Part shown: positions 1-7,690 of the stretch, in pieces
Position numbering within the stretch: position 1 is the first letter of the stretch
Layout of the letters: every line of letters begins with the position of its first letter
Assembly (NCBI GenBank): GCA_018002295.1
Contig: JAGNGI010000007.1
Location: 4,508-61,838, forward strand
Direction: 5' to 3'
Source: Fidelibacterota bacterium
Lineage (GTDB): Bacteria; Fidelibacterota; UBA2242
Length of the DNA: 57,331 nt
Position numbers and translations under genes: made by a program
Notes under the pieces: generated by a model
The model's database searches: none
What the model saw: only the letters and a program-made list of their open reading frames with translations
Told to the model about the DNA's origin: nothing

Positions 1-290
1 CCCTGCGGGGTTGCGTGGTATTTCGTGTTTTTATGACTCAGGATATAATCCTGAGTTATTCGGGTTCAACTCCTGACGGAGTTGGAGGTTTTTCAGGGTT
101 ATTCGGGTTCAACCCCTGCGGGGTTGCGTGGTATTTCGTGTTTTTAGGACTCAGGATATAATCCTGAGTTATTCGGGTTTAACTCCTGACGGAGTTGGAG
201 GTTGTTCAGGGTTATTCGGGTTCAACCCCTGCGGGGTTGGAGGCTGTTCAGGGTAGCTTTTAGGACTCAGGATATAATTCTGAGTTATTT
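1..290. repeat. 113-bp tandem repeat built from three short palindromes
   Basis: Bases 1-113 recur almost exactly at 114-226, and a shortened, diverged third copy runs to about 290; the array continues off the left edge. Each unit carries three hairpin-capable palindromes. One is a 9-bp stem with a 3-nt ATA loop at 36-56 and 149-169, with an imperfect copy at 265-285. The second is CAACTCC/GGAGTTG at 67-84, repeated at 181-196 with one fewer pair. The third is CAACCCC/GGGGTTG at 110-126 and 223-239. No open frame is credible here. The structure resembles REP-like intergenic palindromes, but no REP-associated transposase gene is visible. Confidence 0.9.
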
Positions 291-364
291 TTAAAATTAT
301 GTTTGTTATAGATTTTTTTCTATATTCGTTAGTGATGAAATTAGACGGTCATCAGGAGCAATAA

Positions 365-1468
365 ATGGGTTTTAAATGCGGAATTATCGGTTTGCCGAAC
401 GTTGGTAAATCAACATTATTCAATGCCCTGACGCATGCCGGCGTCGCCATGGAGAATTACCCATTCTGTACGATCAATCCGCATATCGGAGTTGTAAATG
501 TTCCGGATAAGCGACTCGATTTGCTTGCCCAGATTTATAAGCCGGACAAGATCATTCCGACTACGTTGCAATTCGTGGACATCGCCGGGTTGGTGCGTGG
601 CGCTTCCCAAGGCGAAGGATTGGGTAACCAATTCCTGAGTCATATTCAAGCAGTGGACGCCATTATCCACGTTGTGCGATGCTTTGAAAATCCCAATGTA
701 GCCCACATTGATGAAAAACTTGATCCGCAACGCGACATCGAAATCGTCGAAACCGAAATTTTATTAAAAGACCTCGAAATTGTGGAAAACCGCCGGGAAA
801 AATTAATTGCCCGAGCCAAAAGCGGCGATGAGCAAACCCAAAAACAATTAAAAATTCTGGATGATATCCGCAGTCTGCTTATCAAAGGGCAGTCTGCCAA
901 GCAATATCATTCTCACCCAGAAGAAGAATATTTCATACGTGATTTGGCACTTTTGTCCAGCAAGCCGGTCATCATCCTGGGAAATATTTCCGAAGATGAA
1001 GCTATATCGGGGAATAAATCGGCTATTACAGAAGCATTTGAGAAATTTGCTTTGCAAACCGGTAATCTCTTCCTGACCGTCTCTGCCAATCTGGAACTGG
1101 AATTGTCTGAACTGCCGCCTGATGATCGGAAACTTCTGATGAATGAATGGAAAATTACCGAACCGGGCTTGGATCGCTTAATTCGTGCCGGCTATGAATT
1201 GCTCCGCCTCATTACTTTTTTCACTATGGAATCAAAAATCGTCCAAGCCTGGACAATCCCGGTCAATACTCCAGCCGTCAAAGCCGCCGCCGAAATTCAT
1301 ACCAGCTTTGAAGACCGGTTTATCAAGGCTGAAGTGCGCCATTGGAAAGATATCGAAAGTCTGCGCAGTGAAAATCTTCTCCGCGAACAGGGATTAGTGC
1401 ATATTGAAGGCAAGTCCTACCTGGTTCACGACGGCGATGTCATTACCTTTAAACTCGCCGCCGGCTAA
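365..1468 (+). CDS. ychF: Ribosome-binding ATPase YchF (Obg family)
   Basis: Conserved TRAFAC-class P-loop NTPase of the OBG family, known to prefer ATP and to bind ribosomes. The 367-aa protein has the usual family length. Visible motifs are G1 GLPNVGKST (residues 9-17), the DIAG switch at 72-75 followed by a GASQGEGLGNQF stretch, and the NxxE-type motif NISE near 207-210 that replaces NKxD. A coiled-coil insertion lies around 120-175. A C-terminal TGS domain begins near FFTMESK and ends at FKLAAG. An AGGAG ribosome binding site at 353-357 sits about 7 nt before the ATG. The stop is one base before the next start, so translation is probably coupled. Confidence 0.97.
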   Translation: MGFKCGIIGLPNVGKSTLFNALTHAGVAMENYPFCTINPHIGVVNVPDKRLDLLAQIYKPDKIIPTTLQFVDIAGLVRGASQGEGLGNQFLSHIQAVDAIIHVVRCFENPNVAHIDEKLDPQRDIEIVETEILLKDLEIVENRREKLIARAKSGDEQTQKQLKILDDIRSLLIKGQSAKQYHSHPEEEYFIRDLALLSSKPVIILGNISEDEAISGNKSAITEAFEKFALQTGNLFLTVSANLELELSELPPDDRKLLMNEWKITEPGLDRLIRAGYELLRLITFFTMESKIVQAWTIPVNTPAVKAAAEIHTSFEDRFIKAEVRHWKDIESLRSENLLREQGLVHIEGKSYLVHDGDVITFKLAAG

Positions 1469-1469
1469 T

Positions 1470-2165
1470 ATGGCTTCGCTGGTTTCTCAATTCGATAAAC
1501 TCAATAGTCAGTATAATTTAATCGCCGACAATCAAAAAATCCTCATTGCCGTATCCGGAGGGATTGATAGTCTGGTTCTAAGCCGCCTTTTATTCGAATT
1601 ACGCCTGGCTGAGTTTAAAAATCTGGAATTATTGGCGGCTTATGTTCGCCAGAAGTCAGTGGCGTTGATCAATGAAGCACTCAAAGAAATTGCCGATCTC
1701 CTAGCCGACTGGCAAATACCATTTTCGATATTAGATAGTGAATTGCCAGAATCGTCTCAAATCAATTGCTACGCTTGCGCTCGCGAAAGACGAAAACGAC
1801 TATTCCAGTTTGCGATAATGCACGATTGTAACGCCATAGCTTTTGGGCATAATCTCGACGATTATCTCGAAACCGGTTTAATGAACCTGGTATTCAAAGG
1901 GAATCTCGAATCGCTCCAACCGATTCAGATCCAACTGGGTGGCCGGATACGCATCGTTCGGCCTCTGCTTAATTGGCCCAAGAAACATATTAGAGCAAGC
2001 GGACGAGCTTATGGAATCAAATCCATCGCACCCGTTTGCCCTATGGCAAGTTTCAATAAACGTCAAGATATAAATGCAATGATTACAAGTTTTAGTCGCC
2101 TGAATCGAGGTTTTCGGAGCAATTTACGACGCGCCATAAACCACTGGAATCGGCTCTCAATCTGA
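1470..2165 (+). CDS. TtcA-like PP-loop tRNA 2-thiolation ATPase
   Basis: Member of the TtcA/TtuA PP-loop family, which adenylates a tRNA base carbonyl and delivers sulfur, often using a 4Fe-4S cluster held by three cysteines. The PP-loop SGGIDS is at about residues 29-34, a CxxC pair (CYAC) near 101-104, the GHNLDDYLET motif near 127-136, and a third cysteine in a CP motif near 191. At 231 aa it is somewhat shorter than E. coli TtcA. The frame is open further upstream from 1404, but the ATG at 1470 lies two bases after the ychF stop and starts the natural MASLVSQ N-terminus. It is the last plus-strand gene before convergent nadD. Whether it makes 2-thiocytidine or another thiolated base cannot be told. 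Confidence 0.85.
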   Translation: MASLVSQFDKLNSQYNLIADNQKILIAVSGGIDSLVLSRLLFELRLAEFKNLELLAAYVRQKSVALINEALKEIADLLADWQIPFSILDSELPESSQINCYACARERRKRLFQFAIMHDCNAIAFGHNLDDYLETGLMNLVFKGNLESLQPIQIQLGGRIRIVRPLLNWPKKHIRASGRAYGIKSIAPVCPMASFNKRQDINAMITSFSRLNRGFRSNLRRAINHWNRLSI

Positions 2166-2300
2166 AAGTGCCTTCTTAATGTAGTTAGGCTTTAGGCGGA
2201 CTTTCGATTTTGCTTTATTATTCGGACAAGAGTTTATACCGATCACCTCGGTCTATCCGGATGGCGAGTGATTACCAAATAATTGGATTCTCAGACTAAT

Positions 2301-2894
2301 TTAAGCCGACCGGCGGTATAGTTCATTTTGGCGAATATACTCAGCCACGGCGGGCGGAACAAATTGATCTATCTGTCCGCCATTCATCGCTATTTGGCGA
2401 ATATCGGAAGAGGAAAATGGTATTAGGGGCGCATTGAAAAATAGGACTTTAGCCAGATATTCCGGTTTGACTAGACTTAGATCGCAACCGGGGCGGCGGG
2501 CAACGACGACCTGAACTTCTTGTAAAATATCTTCCGGTTGCCGCCATTTATGAAATTCTATCAAACTATCGGCGCCCACCACGAAAAATAAATCTTCACG
2601 CTCGAGACGCATTTGGTGTTTAATAGCCCGGATCGTATCAACCGAATAAGATATCCCGCCGCGTTCGATTTCAATCTTGGAAATCTCGCAAGCTGGTTCG
2701 TTTTGTAAAGCCAACTTCAGCATCATAAGCCGATGCACCGGCGAGGTGTGAATTTCTGAGGTTTTAGTAGGCGAGATGTTAGCCGGGATAAAAATCAATT
2801 TGTTTAGAGAGAAAGCTCGGATAGCGGCTCGGGCAATTTCTAAATGACCGTTATGCGGCGGGTCGAACGTTCCGCCGAATAAGCCAACTTTCAA
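2301..2894 (-). CDS. nadD: Nicotinate-nucleotide adenylyltransferase NadD
   Basis: Converts nicotinate mononucleotide and ATP to deamido-NAD in NAD biosynthesis (cytosol). The 197-aa protein has the nucleotidyltransferase signature GGTFDPPHNGH at residues 7-17, an FVVGADS segment in the middle, and the C-terminal SSSDIR motif that matches the family's ISSTxIR nucleotide-binding loop. Its start overlaps the bamD stop by 4 bp (ATGA), indicating translational coupling. It is the last gene of the minus-strand series and faces the TtcA-like gene across 135 bp in which no convincing terminator was seen. Confidence 0.95.
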   Translation of the reverse strand: MKVGLFGGTFDPPHNGHLEIARAAIRAFSLNKLIFIPANISPTKTSEIHTSPVHRLMMLKLALQNEPACEISKIEIERGGISYSVDTIRAIKHQMRLEREDLFFVVGADSLIEFHKWRQPEDILQEVQVVVARRPGCDLSLVKPEYLAKVLFFNAPLIPFSSSDIRQIAMNGGQIDQFVPPAVAEYIRQNELYRRSA

Positions 2895-3691
2895 TCTGCT
2901 CTCTTGCGTTTTTCTCTCTCTATTTTACGAAGTTCTTTGTGATAAGAAGTGCGCAGATATTCAAGAGCATTCGGGTCGGTTTGGGGGGTAGAGCGGGCAA
3001 GAATTTCCTTAAAAAGAAGTTCGTACTGATCGAATTGACGTTGACGAATCAGGCAATAGGCTTTCTCCAGTCGCGCTTTTTCAGCCCATTCGGTATCATA
3101 ATATGATTCCAACACTTTATCGAGGTAAATAATCGCTGCTTTCCATTCCTGCATTTTGCGATAGAGTTTTCCACTTTCAAAAAGCTTGCGGGCTAATTTC
3201 GAGCGAATCTCGGCAATTTTTTGTTCTGAATCGGCGCGGAAACGACTTTGGGGATAGGTATCAATAAAGTCCTGAAAACTTTGCAAGGCATAAATGGAAT
3301 ATTCTTGATCAAGCTGGTACCGCGGGGAAGATTTGTATTGTGAAAGAGCGATTTTATAAAAGGCTTCCTCGACATATTCGCTGTAAGCATAGCGGTTAAT
3401 CAGTTGCTGATATTCCGAAGCCGCCAGGAGATATTCTTTACGCTTGAAATAACATTCGGCAATATAAAACTGAGCGTCGTCCGCCAGTTCGCTACCGGGG
3501 GAATTGATAACTACCAAAGTAAAATGCTCGATCGCCTTGTCCCATTTTTTCTTATTAAAATATTCCGTTCCTTGGCGATAATGTTGCTCGAAATCTACAA
3601 CAGGTTTGGGTTTGTTAGAGGCACAGTTGTTTAAATAAATAATCAGCAGGCTAATCAGGACAATTTTTAGGATTTGACGTTTGGGAGGCAT
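2891..3691 (-). CDS. bamD: Outer-membrane assembly lipoprotein BamD-like
   Basis: 266-aa TPR lipoprotein matching the BamD/YfiO family, the essential lipoprotein of the BAM complex that inserts beta-barrel proteins. A short charged start, a hydrophobic stretch (residues 8-20) and a lipobox ending in Cys23 (YLNNC) give a signal-peptidase II site. TPR-like repeats follow, for example FNKKKWDKAIEHF near 45-57, the AQFYIAECYFKRKEY segment, and FIDTYPQSRFR. The C-terminus is charged and probably helical. It lies directly downstream of a surface/secretion block, fitting an outer-membrane role, and overlaps nadD by 4 bp. Confidence 0.85.
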   Translation of the reverse strand: MPPKRQILKIVLISLLIIYLNNCASNKPKPVVDFEQHYRQGTEYFNKKKWDKAIEHFTLVVINSPGSELADDAQFYIAECYFKRKEYLLAASEYQQLINRYAYSEYVEEAFYKIALSQYKSSPRYQLDQEYSIYALQSFQDFIDTYPQSRFRADSEQKIAEIRSKLARKLFESGKLYRKMQEWKAAIIYLDKVLESYYDTEWAEKARLEKAYCLIRQRQFDQYELLFKEILARSTPQTDPNALEYLRTSYHKELRKIEREKRKRAD

Positions 3692-3735
3692 TTCAATCCA
3701 GCACAGTTTCGGGTAGGTTTGATCGGTAAATTATT

Positions 3736-4638
3736 TTAGAAAGCCACTGAAAGAGACAAACCACGAATTGGCATTTTATAGGTACAATCAGTCACCAAGC
3801 CGACATGCCAGCTGACATCTTTCTGTTCTGGCGGTCGGTAATTTTTAGCGGCGATTTGAGCATGAAAGGCGCTGATCAGGTGGTTGAACATAATCACGGT
3901 CGTAAAATTGGTTGCCATTTTGAGCGATTGGTTGGATTCATAGCGTTGGTTGAGATACTTTTTACGAAGAGGGCTGGTAGGAATATTAAGAGAATCAACC
4001 TCAGAGACAATTTGTTCAAAATCACTCCAACCGGAAGCAAACTGGTCGTACTTACCGATATTTTCGTAATAATCGCGGGTTTTGATTGGTCTGAGGGTCC
4101 CTTCTTGTAAATATGTTTGCCAACCAGGGAGTTCACGATCCAGATAAGAAACATCGGCTTTGTATTCTTTACCCTCATATTCGAAATAGATAGTATGGGA
4201 ACCAAAACCGCTACCGGAATCGGAAAGTCCAAAGTATTCGGGGTAGGAGAGACTATTTTCATACCATTGCCAGGCATCCCAGTAAGTATTTGCCCAGTTC
4301 ATGTATTTACGTTCTAATTTTTCCCCATTATTCTTGCGGTTGAAATAGCCGACCCAGGAAACGACTTCTACGCTGAAAAAAGCCGCCGCCCGGTACTTGG
4401 CTCCGGCATAAAATTCGCCCGCGCCCGGTACGACCGCCGATAAAAAGAAAGCCAGCCCGGGTGATTTCTCGTAATTAAAAACGAAAGTATCCTCATCAGC
4501 CTGAGCATATTTCATACTATAGATTAAACGGTCACGCTCGGTCACCGTCGTGCGTTCATCGAAAAACGACTGGCCGAATCCCATGATGGGGATTAGAATT
4601 GCGCAAAGTAGTGTTGCGGCTAAAAATTTCGACTTCAT
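3736..4638 (-). CDS. DUF5683-like membrane or secreted protein
   Basis: 300-aa protein of unknown function. The frame is open further upstream, but the ATG at 4638 has a GGGAGG ribosome binding site 5 nt before it and opens a clear signal peptide (residues 1-24, cleavage after MGFGQ). Near residues 58-85 lies KSPGLAFFLSAVVPGAG followed by a hydrophobic patch, which resembles the short membrane-associated motif of DUF5683 proteins common in Bacteroidetes. A second hydrophobic segment near 255-275 contains FNHLISAFHAQIAAK. The rest is aromatic-rich and the protein ends in SLSVAF, a terminal Phe compatible with an envelope protein. It starts 10 bp after the barrel fusion gene, so they are likely co-transcribed. 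Confidence 0.65.
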   Translation of the reverse strand: MKSKFLAATLLCAILIPIMGFGQSFFDERTTVTERDRLIYSMKYAQADEDTFVFNYEKSPGLAFFLSAVVPGAGEFYAGAKYRAAAFFSVEVVSWVGYFNRKNNGEKLERKYMNWANTYWDAWQWYENSLSYPEYFGLSDSGSGFGSHTIYFEYEGKEYKADVSYLDRELPGWQTYLQEGTLRPIKTRDYYENIGKYDQFASGWSDFEQIVSEVDSLNIPTSPLRKKYLNQRYESNQSLKMATNFTTVIMFNHLISAFHAQIAAKNYRPPEQKDVSWHVGLVTDCTYKMPIRGLSLSVAF

Positions 4639-4648
4639 GTAGCCTCCC

Positions 4649-7600
4649 TTATAAGCCAAACAATAGCGTAAAATAAGTTCGCCATTCATGTCCGTATTGG
4701 TAAGTTTTAGAATTGGAAACCACCTCAAAATCATCCAGCCCATAGACAAAGTCCAGGCTGATTGAGGTGGGATAGGAATAAAACGAAAAACCACTCATAC
4801 GCACTTGGAAACCAATATCTCTTTTAAAATCATTCACAATATTACGTAGCACTGAAACAGGTTGGGTCTTAAATTGTTCCCATTTCAATCCCGGAAAACC
4901 GGTTACCTGATTCCAGGCATTACCAGCCTCAATATAAGTCGCTACGAAGGCATTTTGCAAATTGAATGTCAGGATTTGAAAATGTTTCTCACGAAAAAGT
5001 GGCAGACGCCAAGTATAATGCCAACTGCTTAGATTGCGCCCTTCGATACTGTAAAATGGATAACCTCTCAATCCTGGTTCGCCACCAGCAAAAAAATAGA
5101 AAAATGAATCAACATCCGGCTTAGAAATCCAGCCCAAATGCCATCTCAAAGTGCCAACCAAATTTTTAAATAAGGGATATTTGTGATACCAATTGCCTTC
5201 ATGTTCCAATCGCCAGTAATAATTATTGCGAAAATCTACTTGAATAGTGCTGTAACTGCTATTGACTTTAAAACCTTGTATAAATTTGTCATAATTGCGT
5301 GCAATATAAGTGTCCAGCAGAATGCCGTTATCCGGATTAGTTTCCTCATTCACTTTCGGTAACATCATCCGCATCTGCCAATGCAGTTGAAAATTAACGC
5401 CGCGATAGTAATCATAGGAAAAGCCATTTTGATAAATATCGGCGGCTGTGATGGTTTCGTCACTACTGGTGCGGTAACGCGACCATTTAACATCGAAACG
5501 AACATTATTGAAACCGCCAAAAGGGCGGGAAATGCCGCCATAAGCTTCGGTCAAATAAAAAGTATAGTCCGCTTCGACTGGCCAGCCTTTATAGATTGAC
5601 TTCTCGTTAAAGATATTGCGACTGATATTGTAAAATTCCAAGAAGATAGTCGGCTCCCATTGGTGATATTCCAGAATCAGAAAAAGATCGCGGTCTTTGA
5701 TTCTATTAATCGAAGCCCCCGCAAAAATATTGAAGCGGTTGATTATCTCATTTGACAGGCAGTAGAATCCCGGCTTGACCGTTCCGTAATCAATCATCAA
5801 GCGCGGCATAATGAACATTTTGGCAAATTGATCGTGATATTTCTGCGGTTCTGGAATGGACACCGGTTGAATCTCCGAAACCGGTGGAATATTTTGATCA
5901 TAGTCTAAATAAACTGCCAACTGCGGTTCAATCGGTTCGGGGTTTTTAATACAAGCAATTTTAAATGCCCGATCGTCCAGAATCGCATAAACCAATTCGC
6001 CTTTCTCATTGACCGCTGGCATAAAAGCCCCGCCGGTAACGTTTGTCAGTAATTGCCGTTCGCCGGTAGTTAGTGATTGCCGGTAAATATTGTAAATCCC
6101 GGTCTCATCTGAGGCAAAGTACAACCACTTGCCATCCGGGCTGAAATAGGGATTGCGGGTATCATAAGCCGCCTCATCCAAAATCTGCATCGCTCCGGTT
6201 TCTACATCAACCAAAGCCAGATTACGGCCATGACCAATCAGATAGTCGAAAGCAATCGTGCGCCCGTCCGGTGACCAGTGCAAGGTAAAAACCTCTACTC
6301 CTTCACTGAAAGTAGTAATTTCTCTGATTTTATTAGAGTCCAGATTCATTAGGGCTACATTGCTGGTGCCATCTCGACCAGTCACAAAAGCTATTATTTC
6401 CCCATCTGGCGAAAGGGTTGGATTATAGACCCGAGCGCTCTTGGTTAGCGGTTTTTCCTTACGTTTCTTTAAATCATAGCGATAAATATCAAAAAATACT
6501 GAGCCGTGCCGATTCGGTTTACTCGCCCGGGAATAATATAGGTTTTGTCCGTCGGGTGCGACCGTTACTCTCGAGTTAATTCGAGGAACTAGCATCCGGC
6601 TTTTTTTTTGATGGAAATCATATACATATAAGGCAGTCTGGGAATAATAATCTCTACCTTTATTGGACATAAAATAAAGCAGTGAATCACCGCTCCATTC
6701 CGGTCCTAACTGCATCGTACCCTCAGCCAGAATAATTTCGCCGACTTTTTCGTTAGCCCGGATAATTTCTGTTTGTTTGAAATATCTCTGTTCCAATTCG
6801 GTTTGCCATTGTTGGTAAATCTCATCAGCCGCGACACCAGTGACGTTTTTCAGAGCCGTCTCACCTGACATCCGCACTGGCTTGGAAAGTTCCTCTGCCA
6901 GGCGCGGAATAGTCTCAGTTCCGTAATGTTCTGCCAGATAACGGGTGAAGGCAAAGCCTTGATTATAGACCGATTCGTTGCCGGTGCCACGTTTACCGAA
7001 CGAACCCATTTCCGACAAAGACAACAATGATTTATGCAGAACTCGATCGCGCAGAAGCATGTCACGGTGGGTGTCCCAGAAATCATTAGAATTTCCAGGG
7101 AACATATATTGCGCCATACCTTCCGCCAGCCACATCGGGATTACCATACCGGAAATTGGATAAGAGGCAATGATCCGAGGATAGCCATAAACCACATCTT
7201 CGCGCTTCTCCGGTTCATCATCCAGAACTTGAATATAAATTGCCGGAATTGAGCGTCCGAATTTCATAGCCTTTTGCAAGGAAACAATGTGGGTAAATTC
7301 GTGGGTGATGACGTCGCGCAACCAGTCGTGATTGCCCCGAAAAGGGAAATCGAGCGGTGTAGCCCAGATTTCGATTTTATTATCGTAATAATATGAGGCG
7401 CCATTCGAAATATCATCGGTATCTCGGATTACCAGAGCGGTTTTTTCACTTGGTTCAAATTGATAAAATTCAGTTATCGGGCCATAAATAGTTTCAGCAA
7501 CTTCAGCCGTTCGTCTTGCAGTCCACTCCGCCCCTTGATGATAATGGATTTTGAAATGAGCGGTCTCGAAGGATAACCACTCCAGTTCAGGATGATTATA

Positions 7601-7690
7601 AGTCCCGAACTGTGCCCCGGCTGGATTAAAAAAAAAGAGCATTATTAGAAAAATGACCAGCGTATTCCGGCAAATCTGGCGCTCAGACAT
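4649..7690 (-). CDS. Metallopeptidase-like / TolB propeller / outer-membrane barrel fusion
   Basis: 1013-aa envelope protein in three parts. After a signal peptide (to about residue 26) comes a gluzincin-like domain with HEFTH at 130-134 and a downstream Glu in WLAEGMAQY (about 187-195), the arrangement of peptidase-MA-type zinc proteins. Next, about residues 330-600, are TolB/PD40 propeller repeats, each carrying SPDGxxxxF (SPDGEIIAF, SPDGRTIAF, SPDGKWLYF). The last 350 residues are rich in alternating aromatic and polar residues and include GGEPGLRGY, which matches the conserved RGY motif of Omp85/BamA barrels; the end is YFTLLFGL. The protein is probably anchored in the outer membrane. Substrate and catalytic activity are unknown. 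Its start overlaps the preceding stop by 1 bp (TAATG). Confidence 0.8.
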   Translation of the reverse strand: MSERQICRNTLVIFLIMLFFFNPAGAQFGTYNHPELEWLSFETAHFKIHYHQGAEWTARRTAEVAETIYGPITEFYQFEPSEKTALVIRDTDDISNGASYYYDNKIEIWATPLDFPFRGNHDWLRDVITHEFTHIVSLQKAMKFGRSIPAIYIQVLDDEPEKREDVVYGYPRIIASYPISGMVIPMWLAEGMAQYMFPGNSNDFWDTHRDMLLRDRVLHKSLLSLSEMGSFGKRGTGNESVYNQGFAFTRYLAEHYGTETIPRLAEELSKPVRMSGETALKNVTGVAADEIYQQWQTELEQRYFKQTEIIRANEKVGEIILAEGTMQLGPEWSGDSLLYFMSNKGRDYYSQTALYVYDFHQKKSRMLVPRINSRVTVAPDGQNLYYSRASKPNRHGSVFFDIYRYDLKKRKEKPLTKSARVYNPTLSPDGEIIAFVTGRDGTSNVALMNLDSNKIREITTFSEGVEVFTLHWSPDGRTIAFDYLIGHGRNLALVDVETGAMQILDEAAYDTRNPYFSPDGKWLYFASDETGIYNIYRQSLTTGERQLLTNVTGGAFMPAVNEKGELVYAILDDRAFKIACIKNPEPIEPQLAVYLDYDQNIPPVSEIQPVSIPEPQKYHDQFAKMFIMPRLMIDYGTVKPGFYCLSNEIINRFNIFAGASINRIKDRDLFLILEYHQWEPTIFLEFYNISRNIFNEKSIYKGWPVEADYTFYLTEAYGGISRPFGGFNNVRFDVKWSRYRTSSDETITAADIYQNGFSYDYYRGVNFQLHWQMRMMLPKVNEETNPDNGILLDTYIARNYDKFIQGFKVNSSYSTIQVDFRNNYYWRLEHEGNWYHKYPLFKNLVGTLRWHLGWISKPDVDSFFYFFAGGEPGLRGYPFYSIEGRNLSSWHYTWRLPLFREKHFQILTFNLQNAFVATYIEAGNAWNQVTGFPGLKWEQFKTQPVSVLRNIVNDFKRDIGFQVRMSGFSFYSYPTSISLDFVYGLDDFEVVSNSKTYQYGHEWRTYFTLLFGL

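Noticed and set aside
1-290. CRISPR array
   Set aside because: The repeat unit is 113 bp with internal palindromes, the copies directly abut with no unique spacers, and no cas genes are near.
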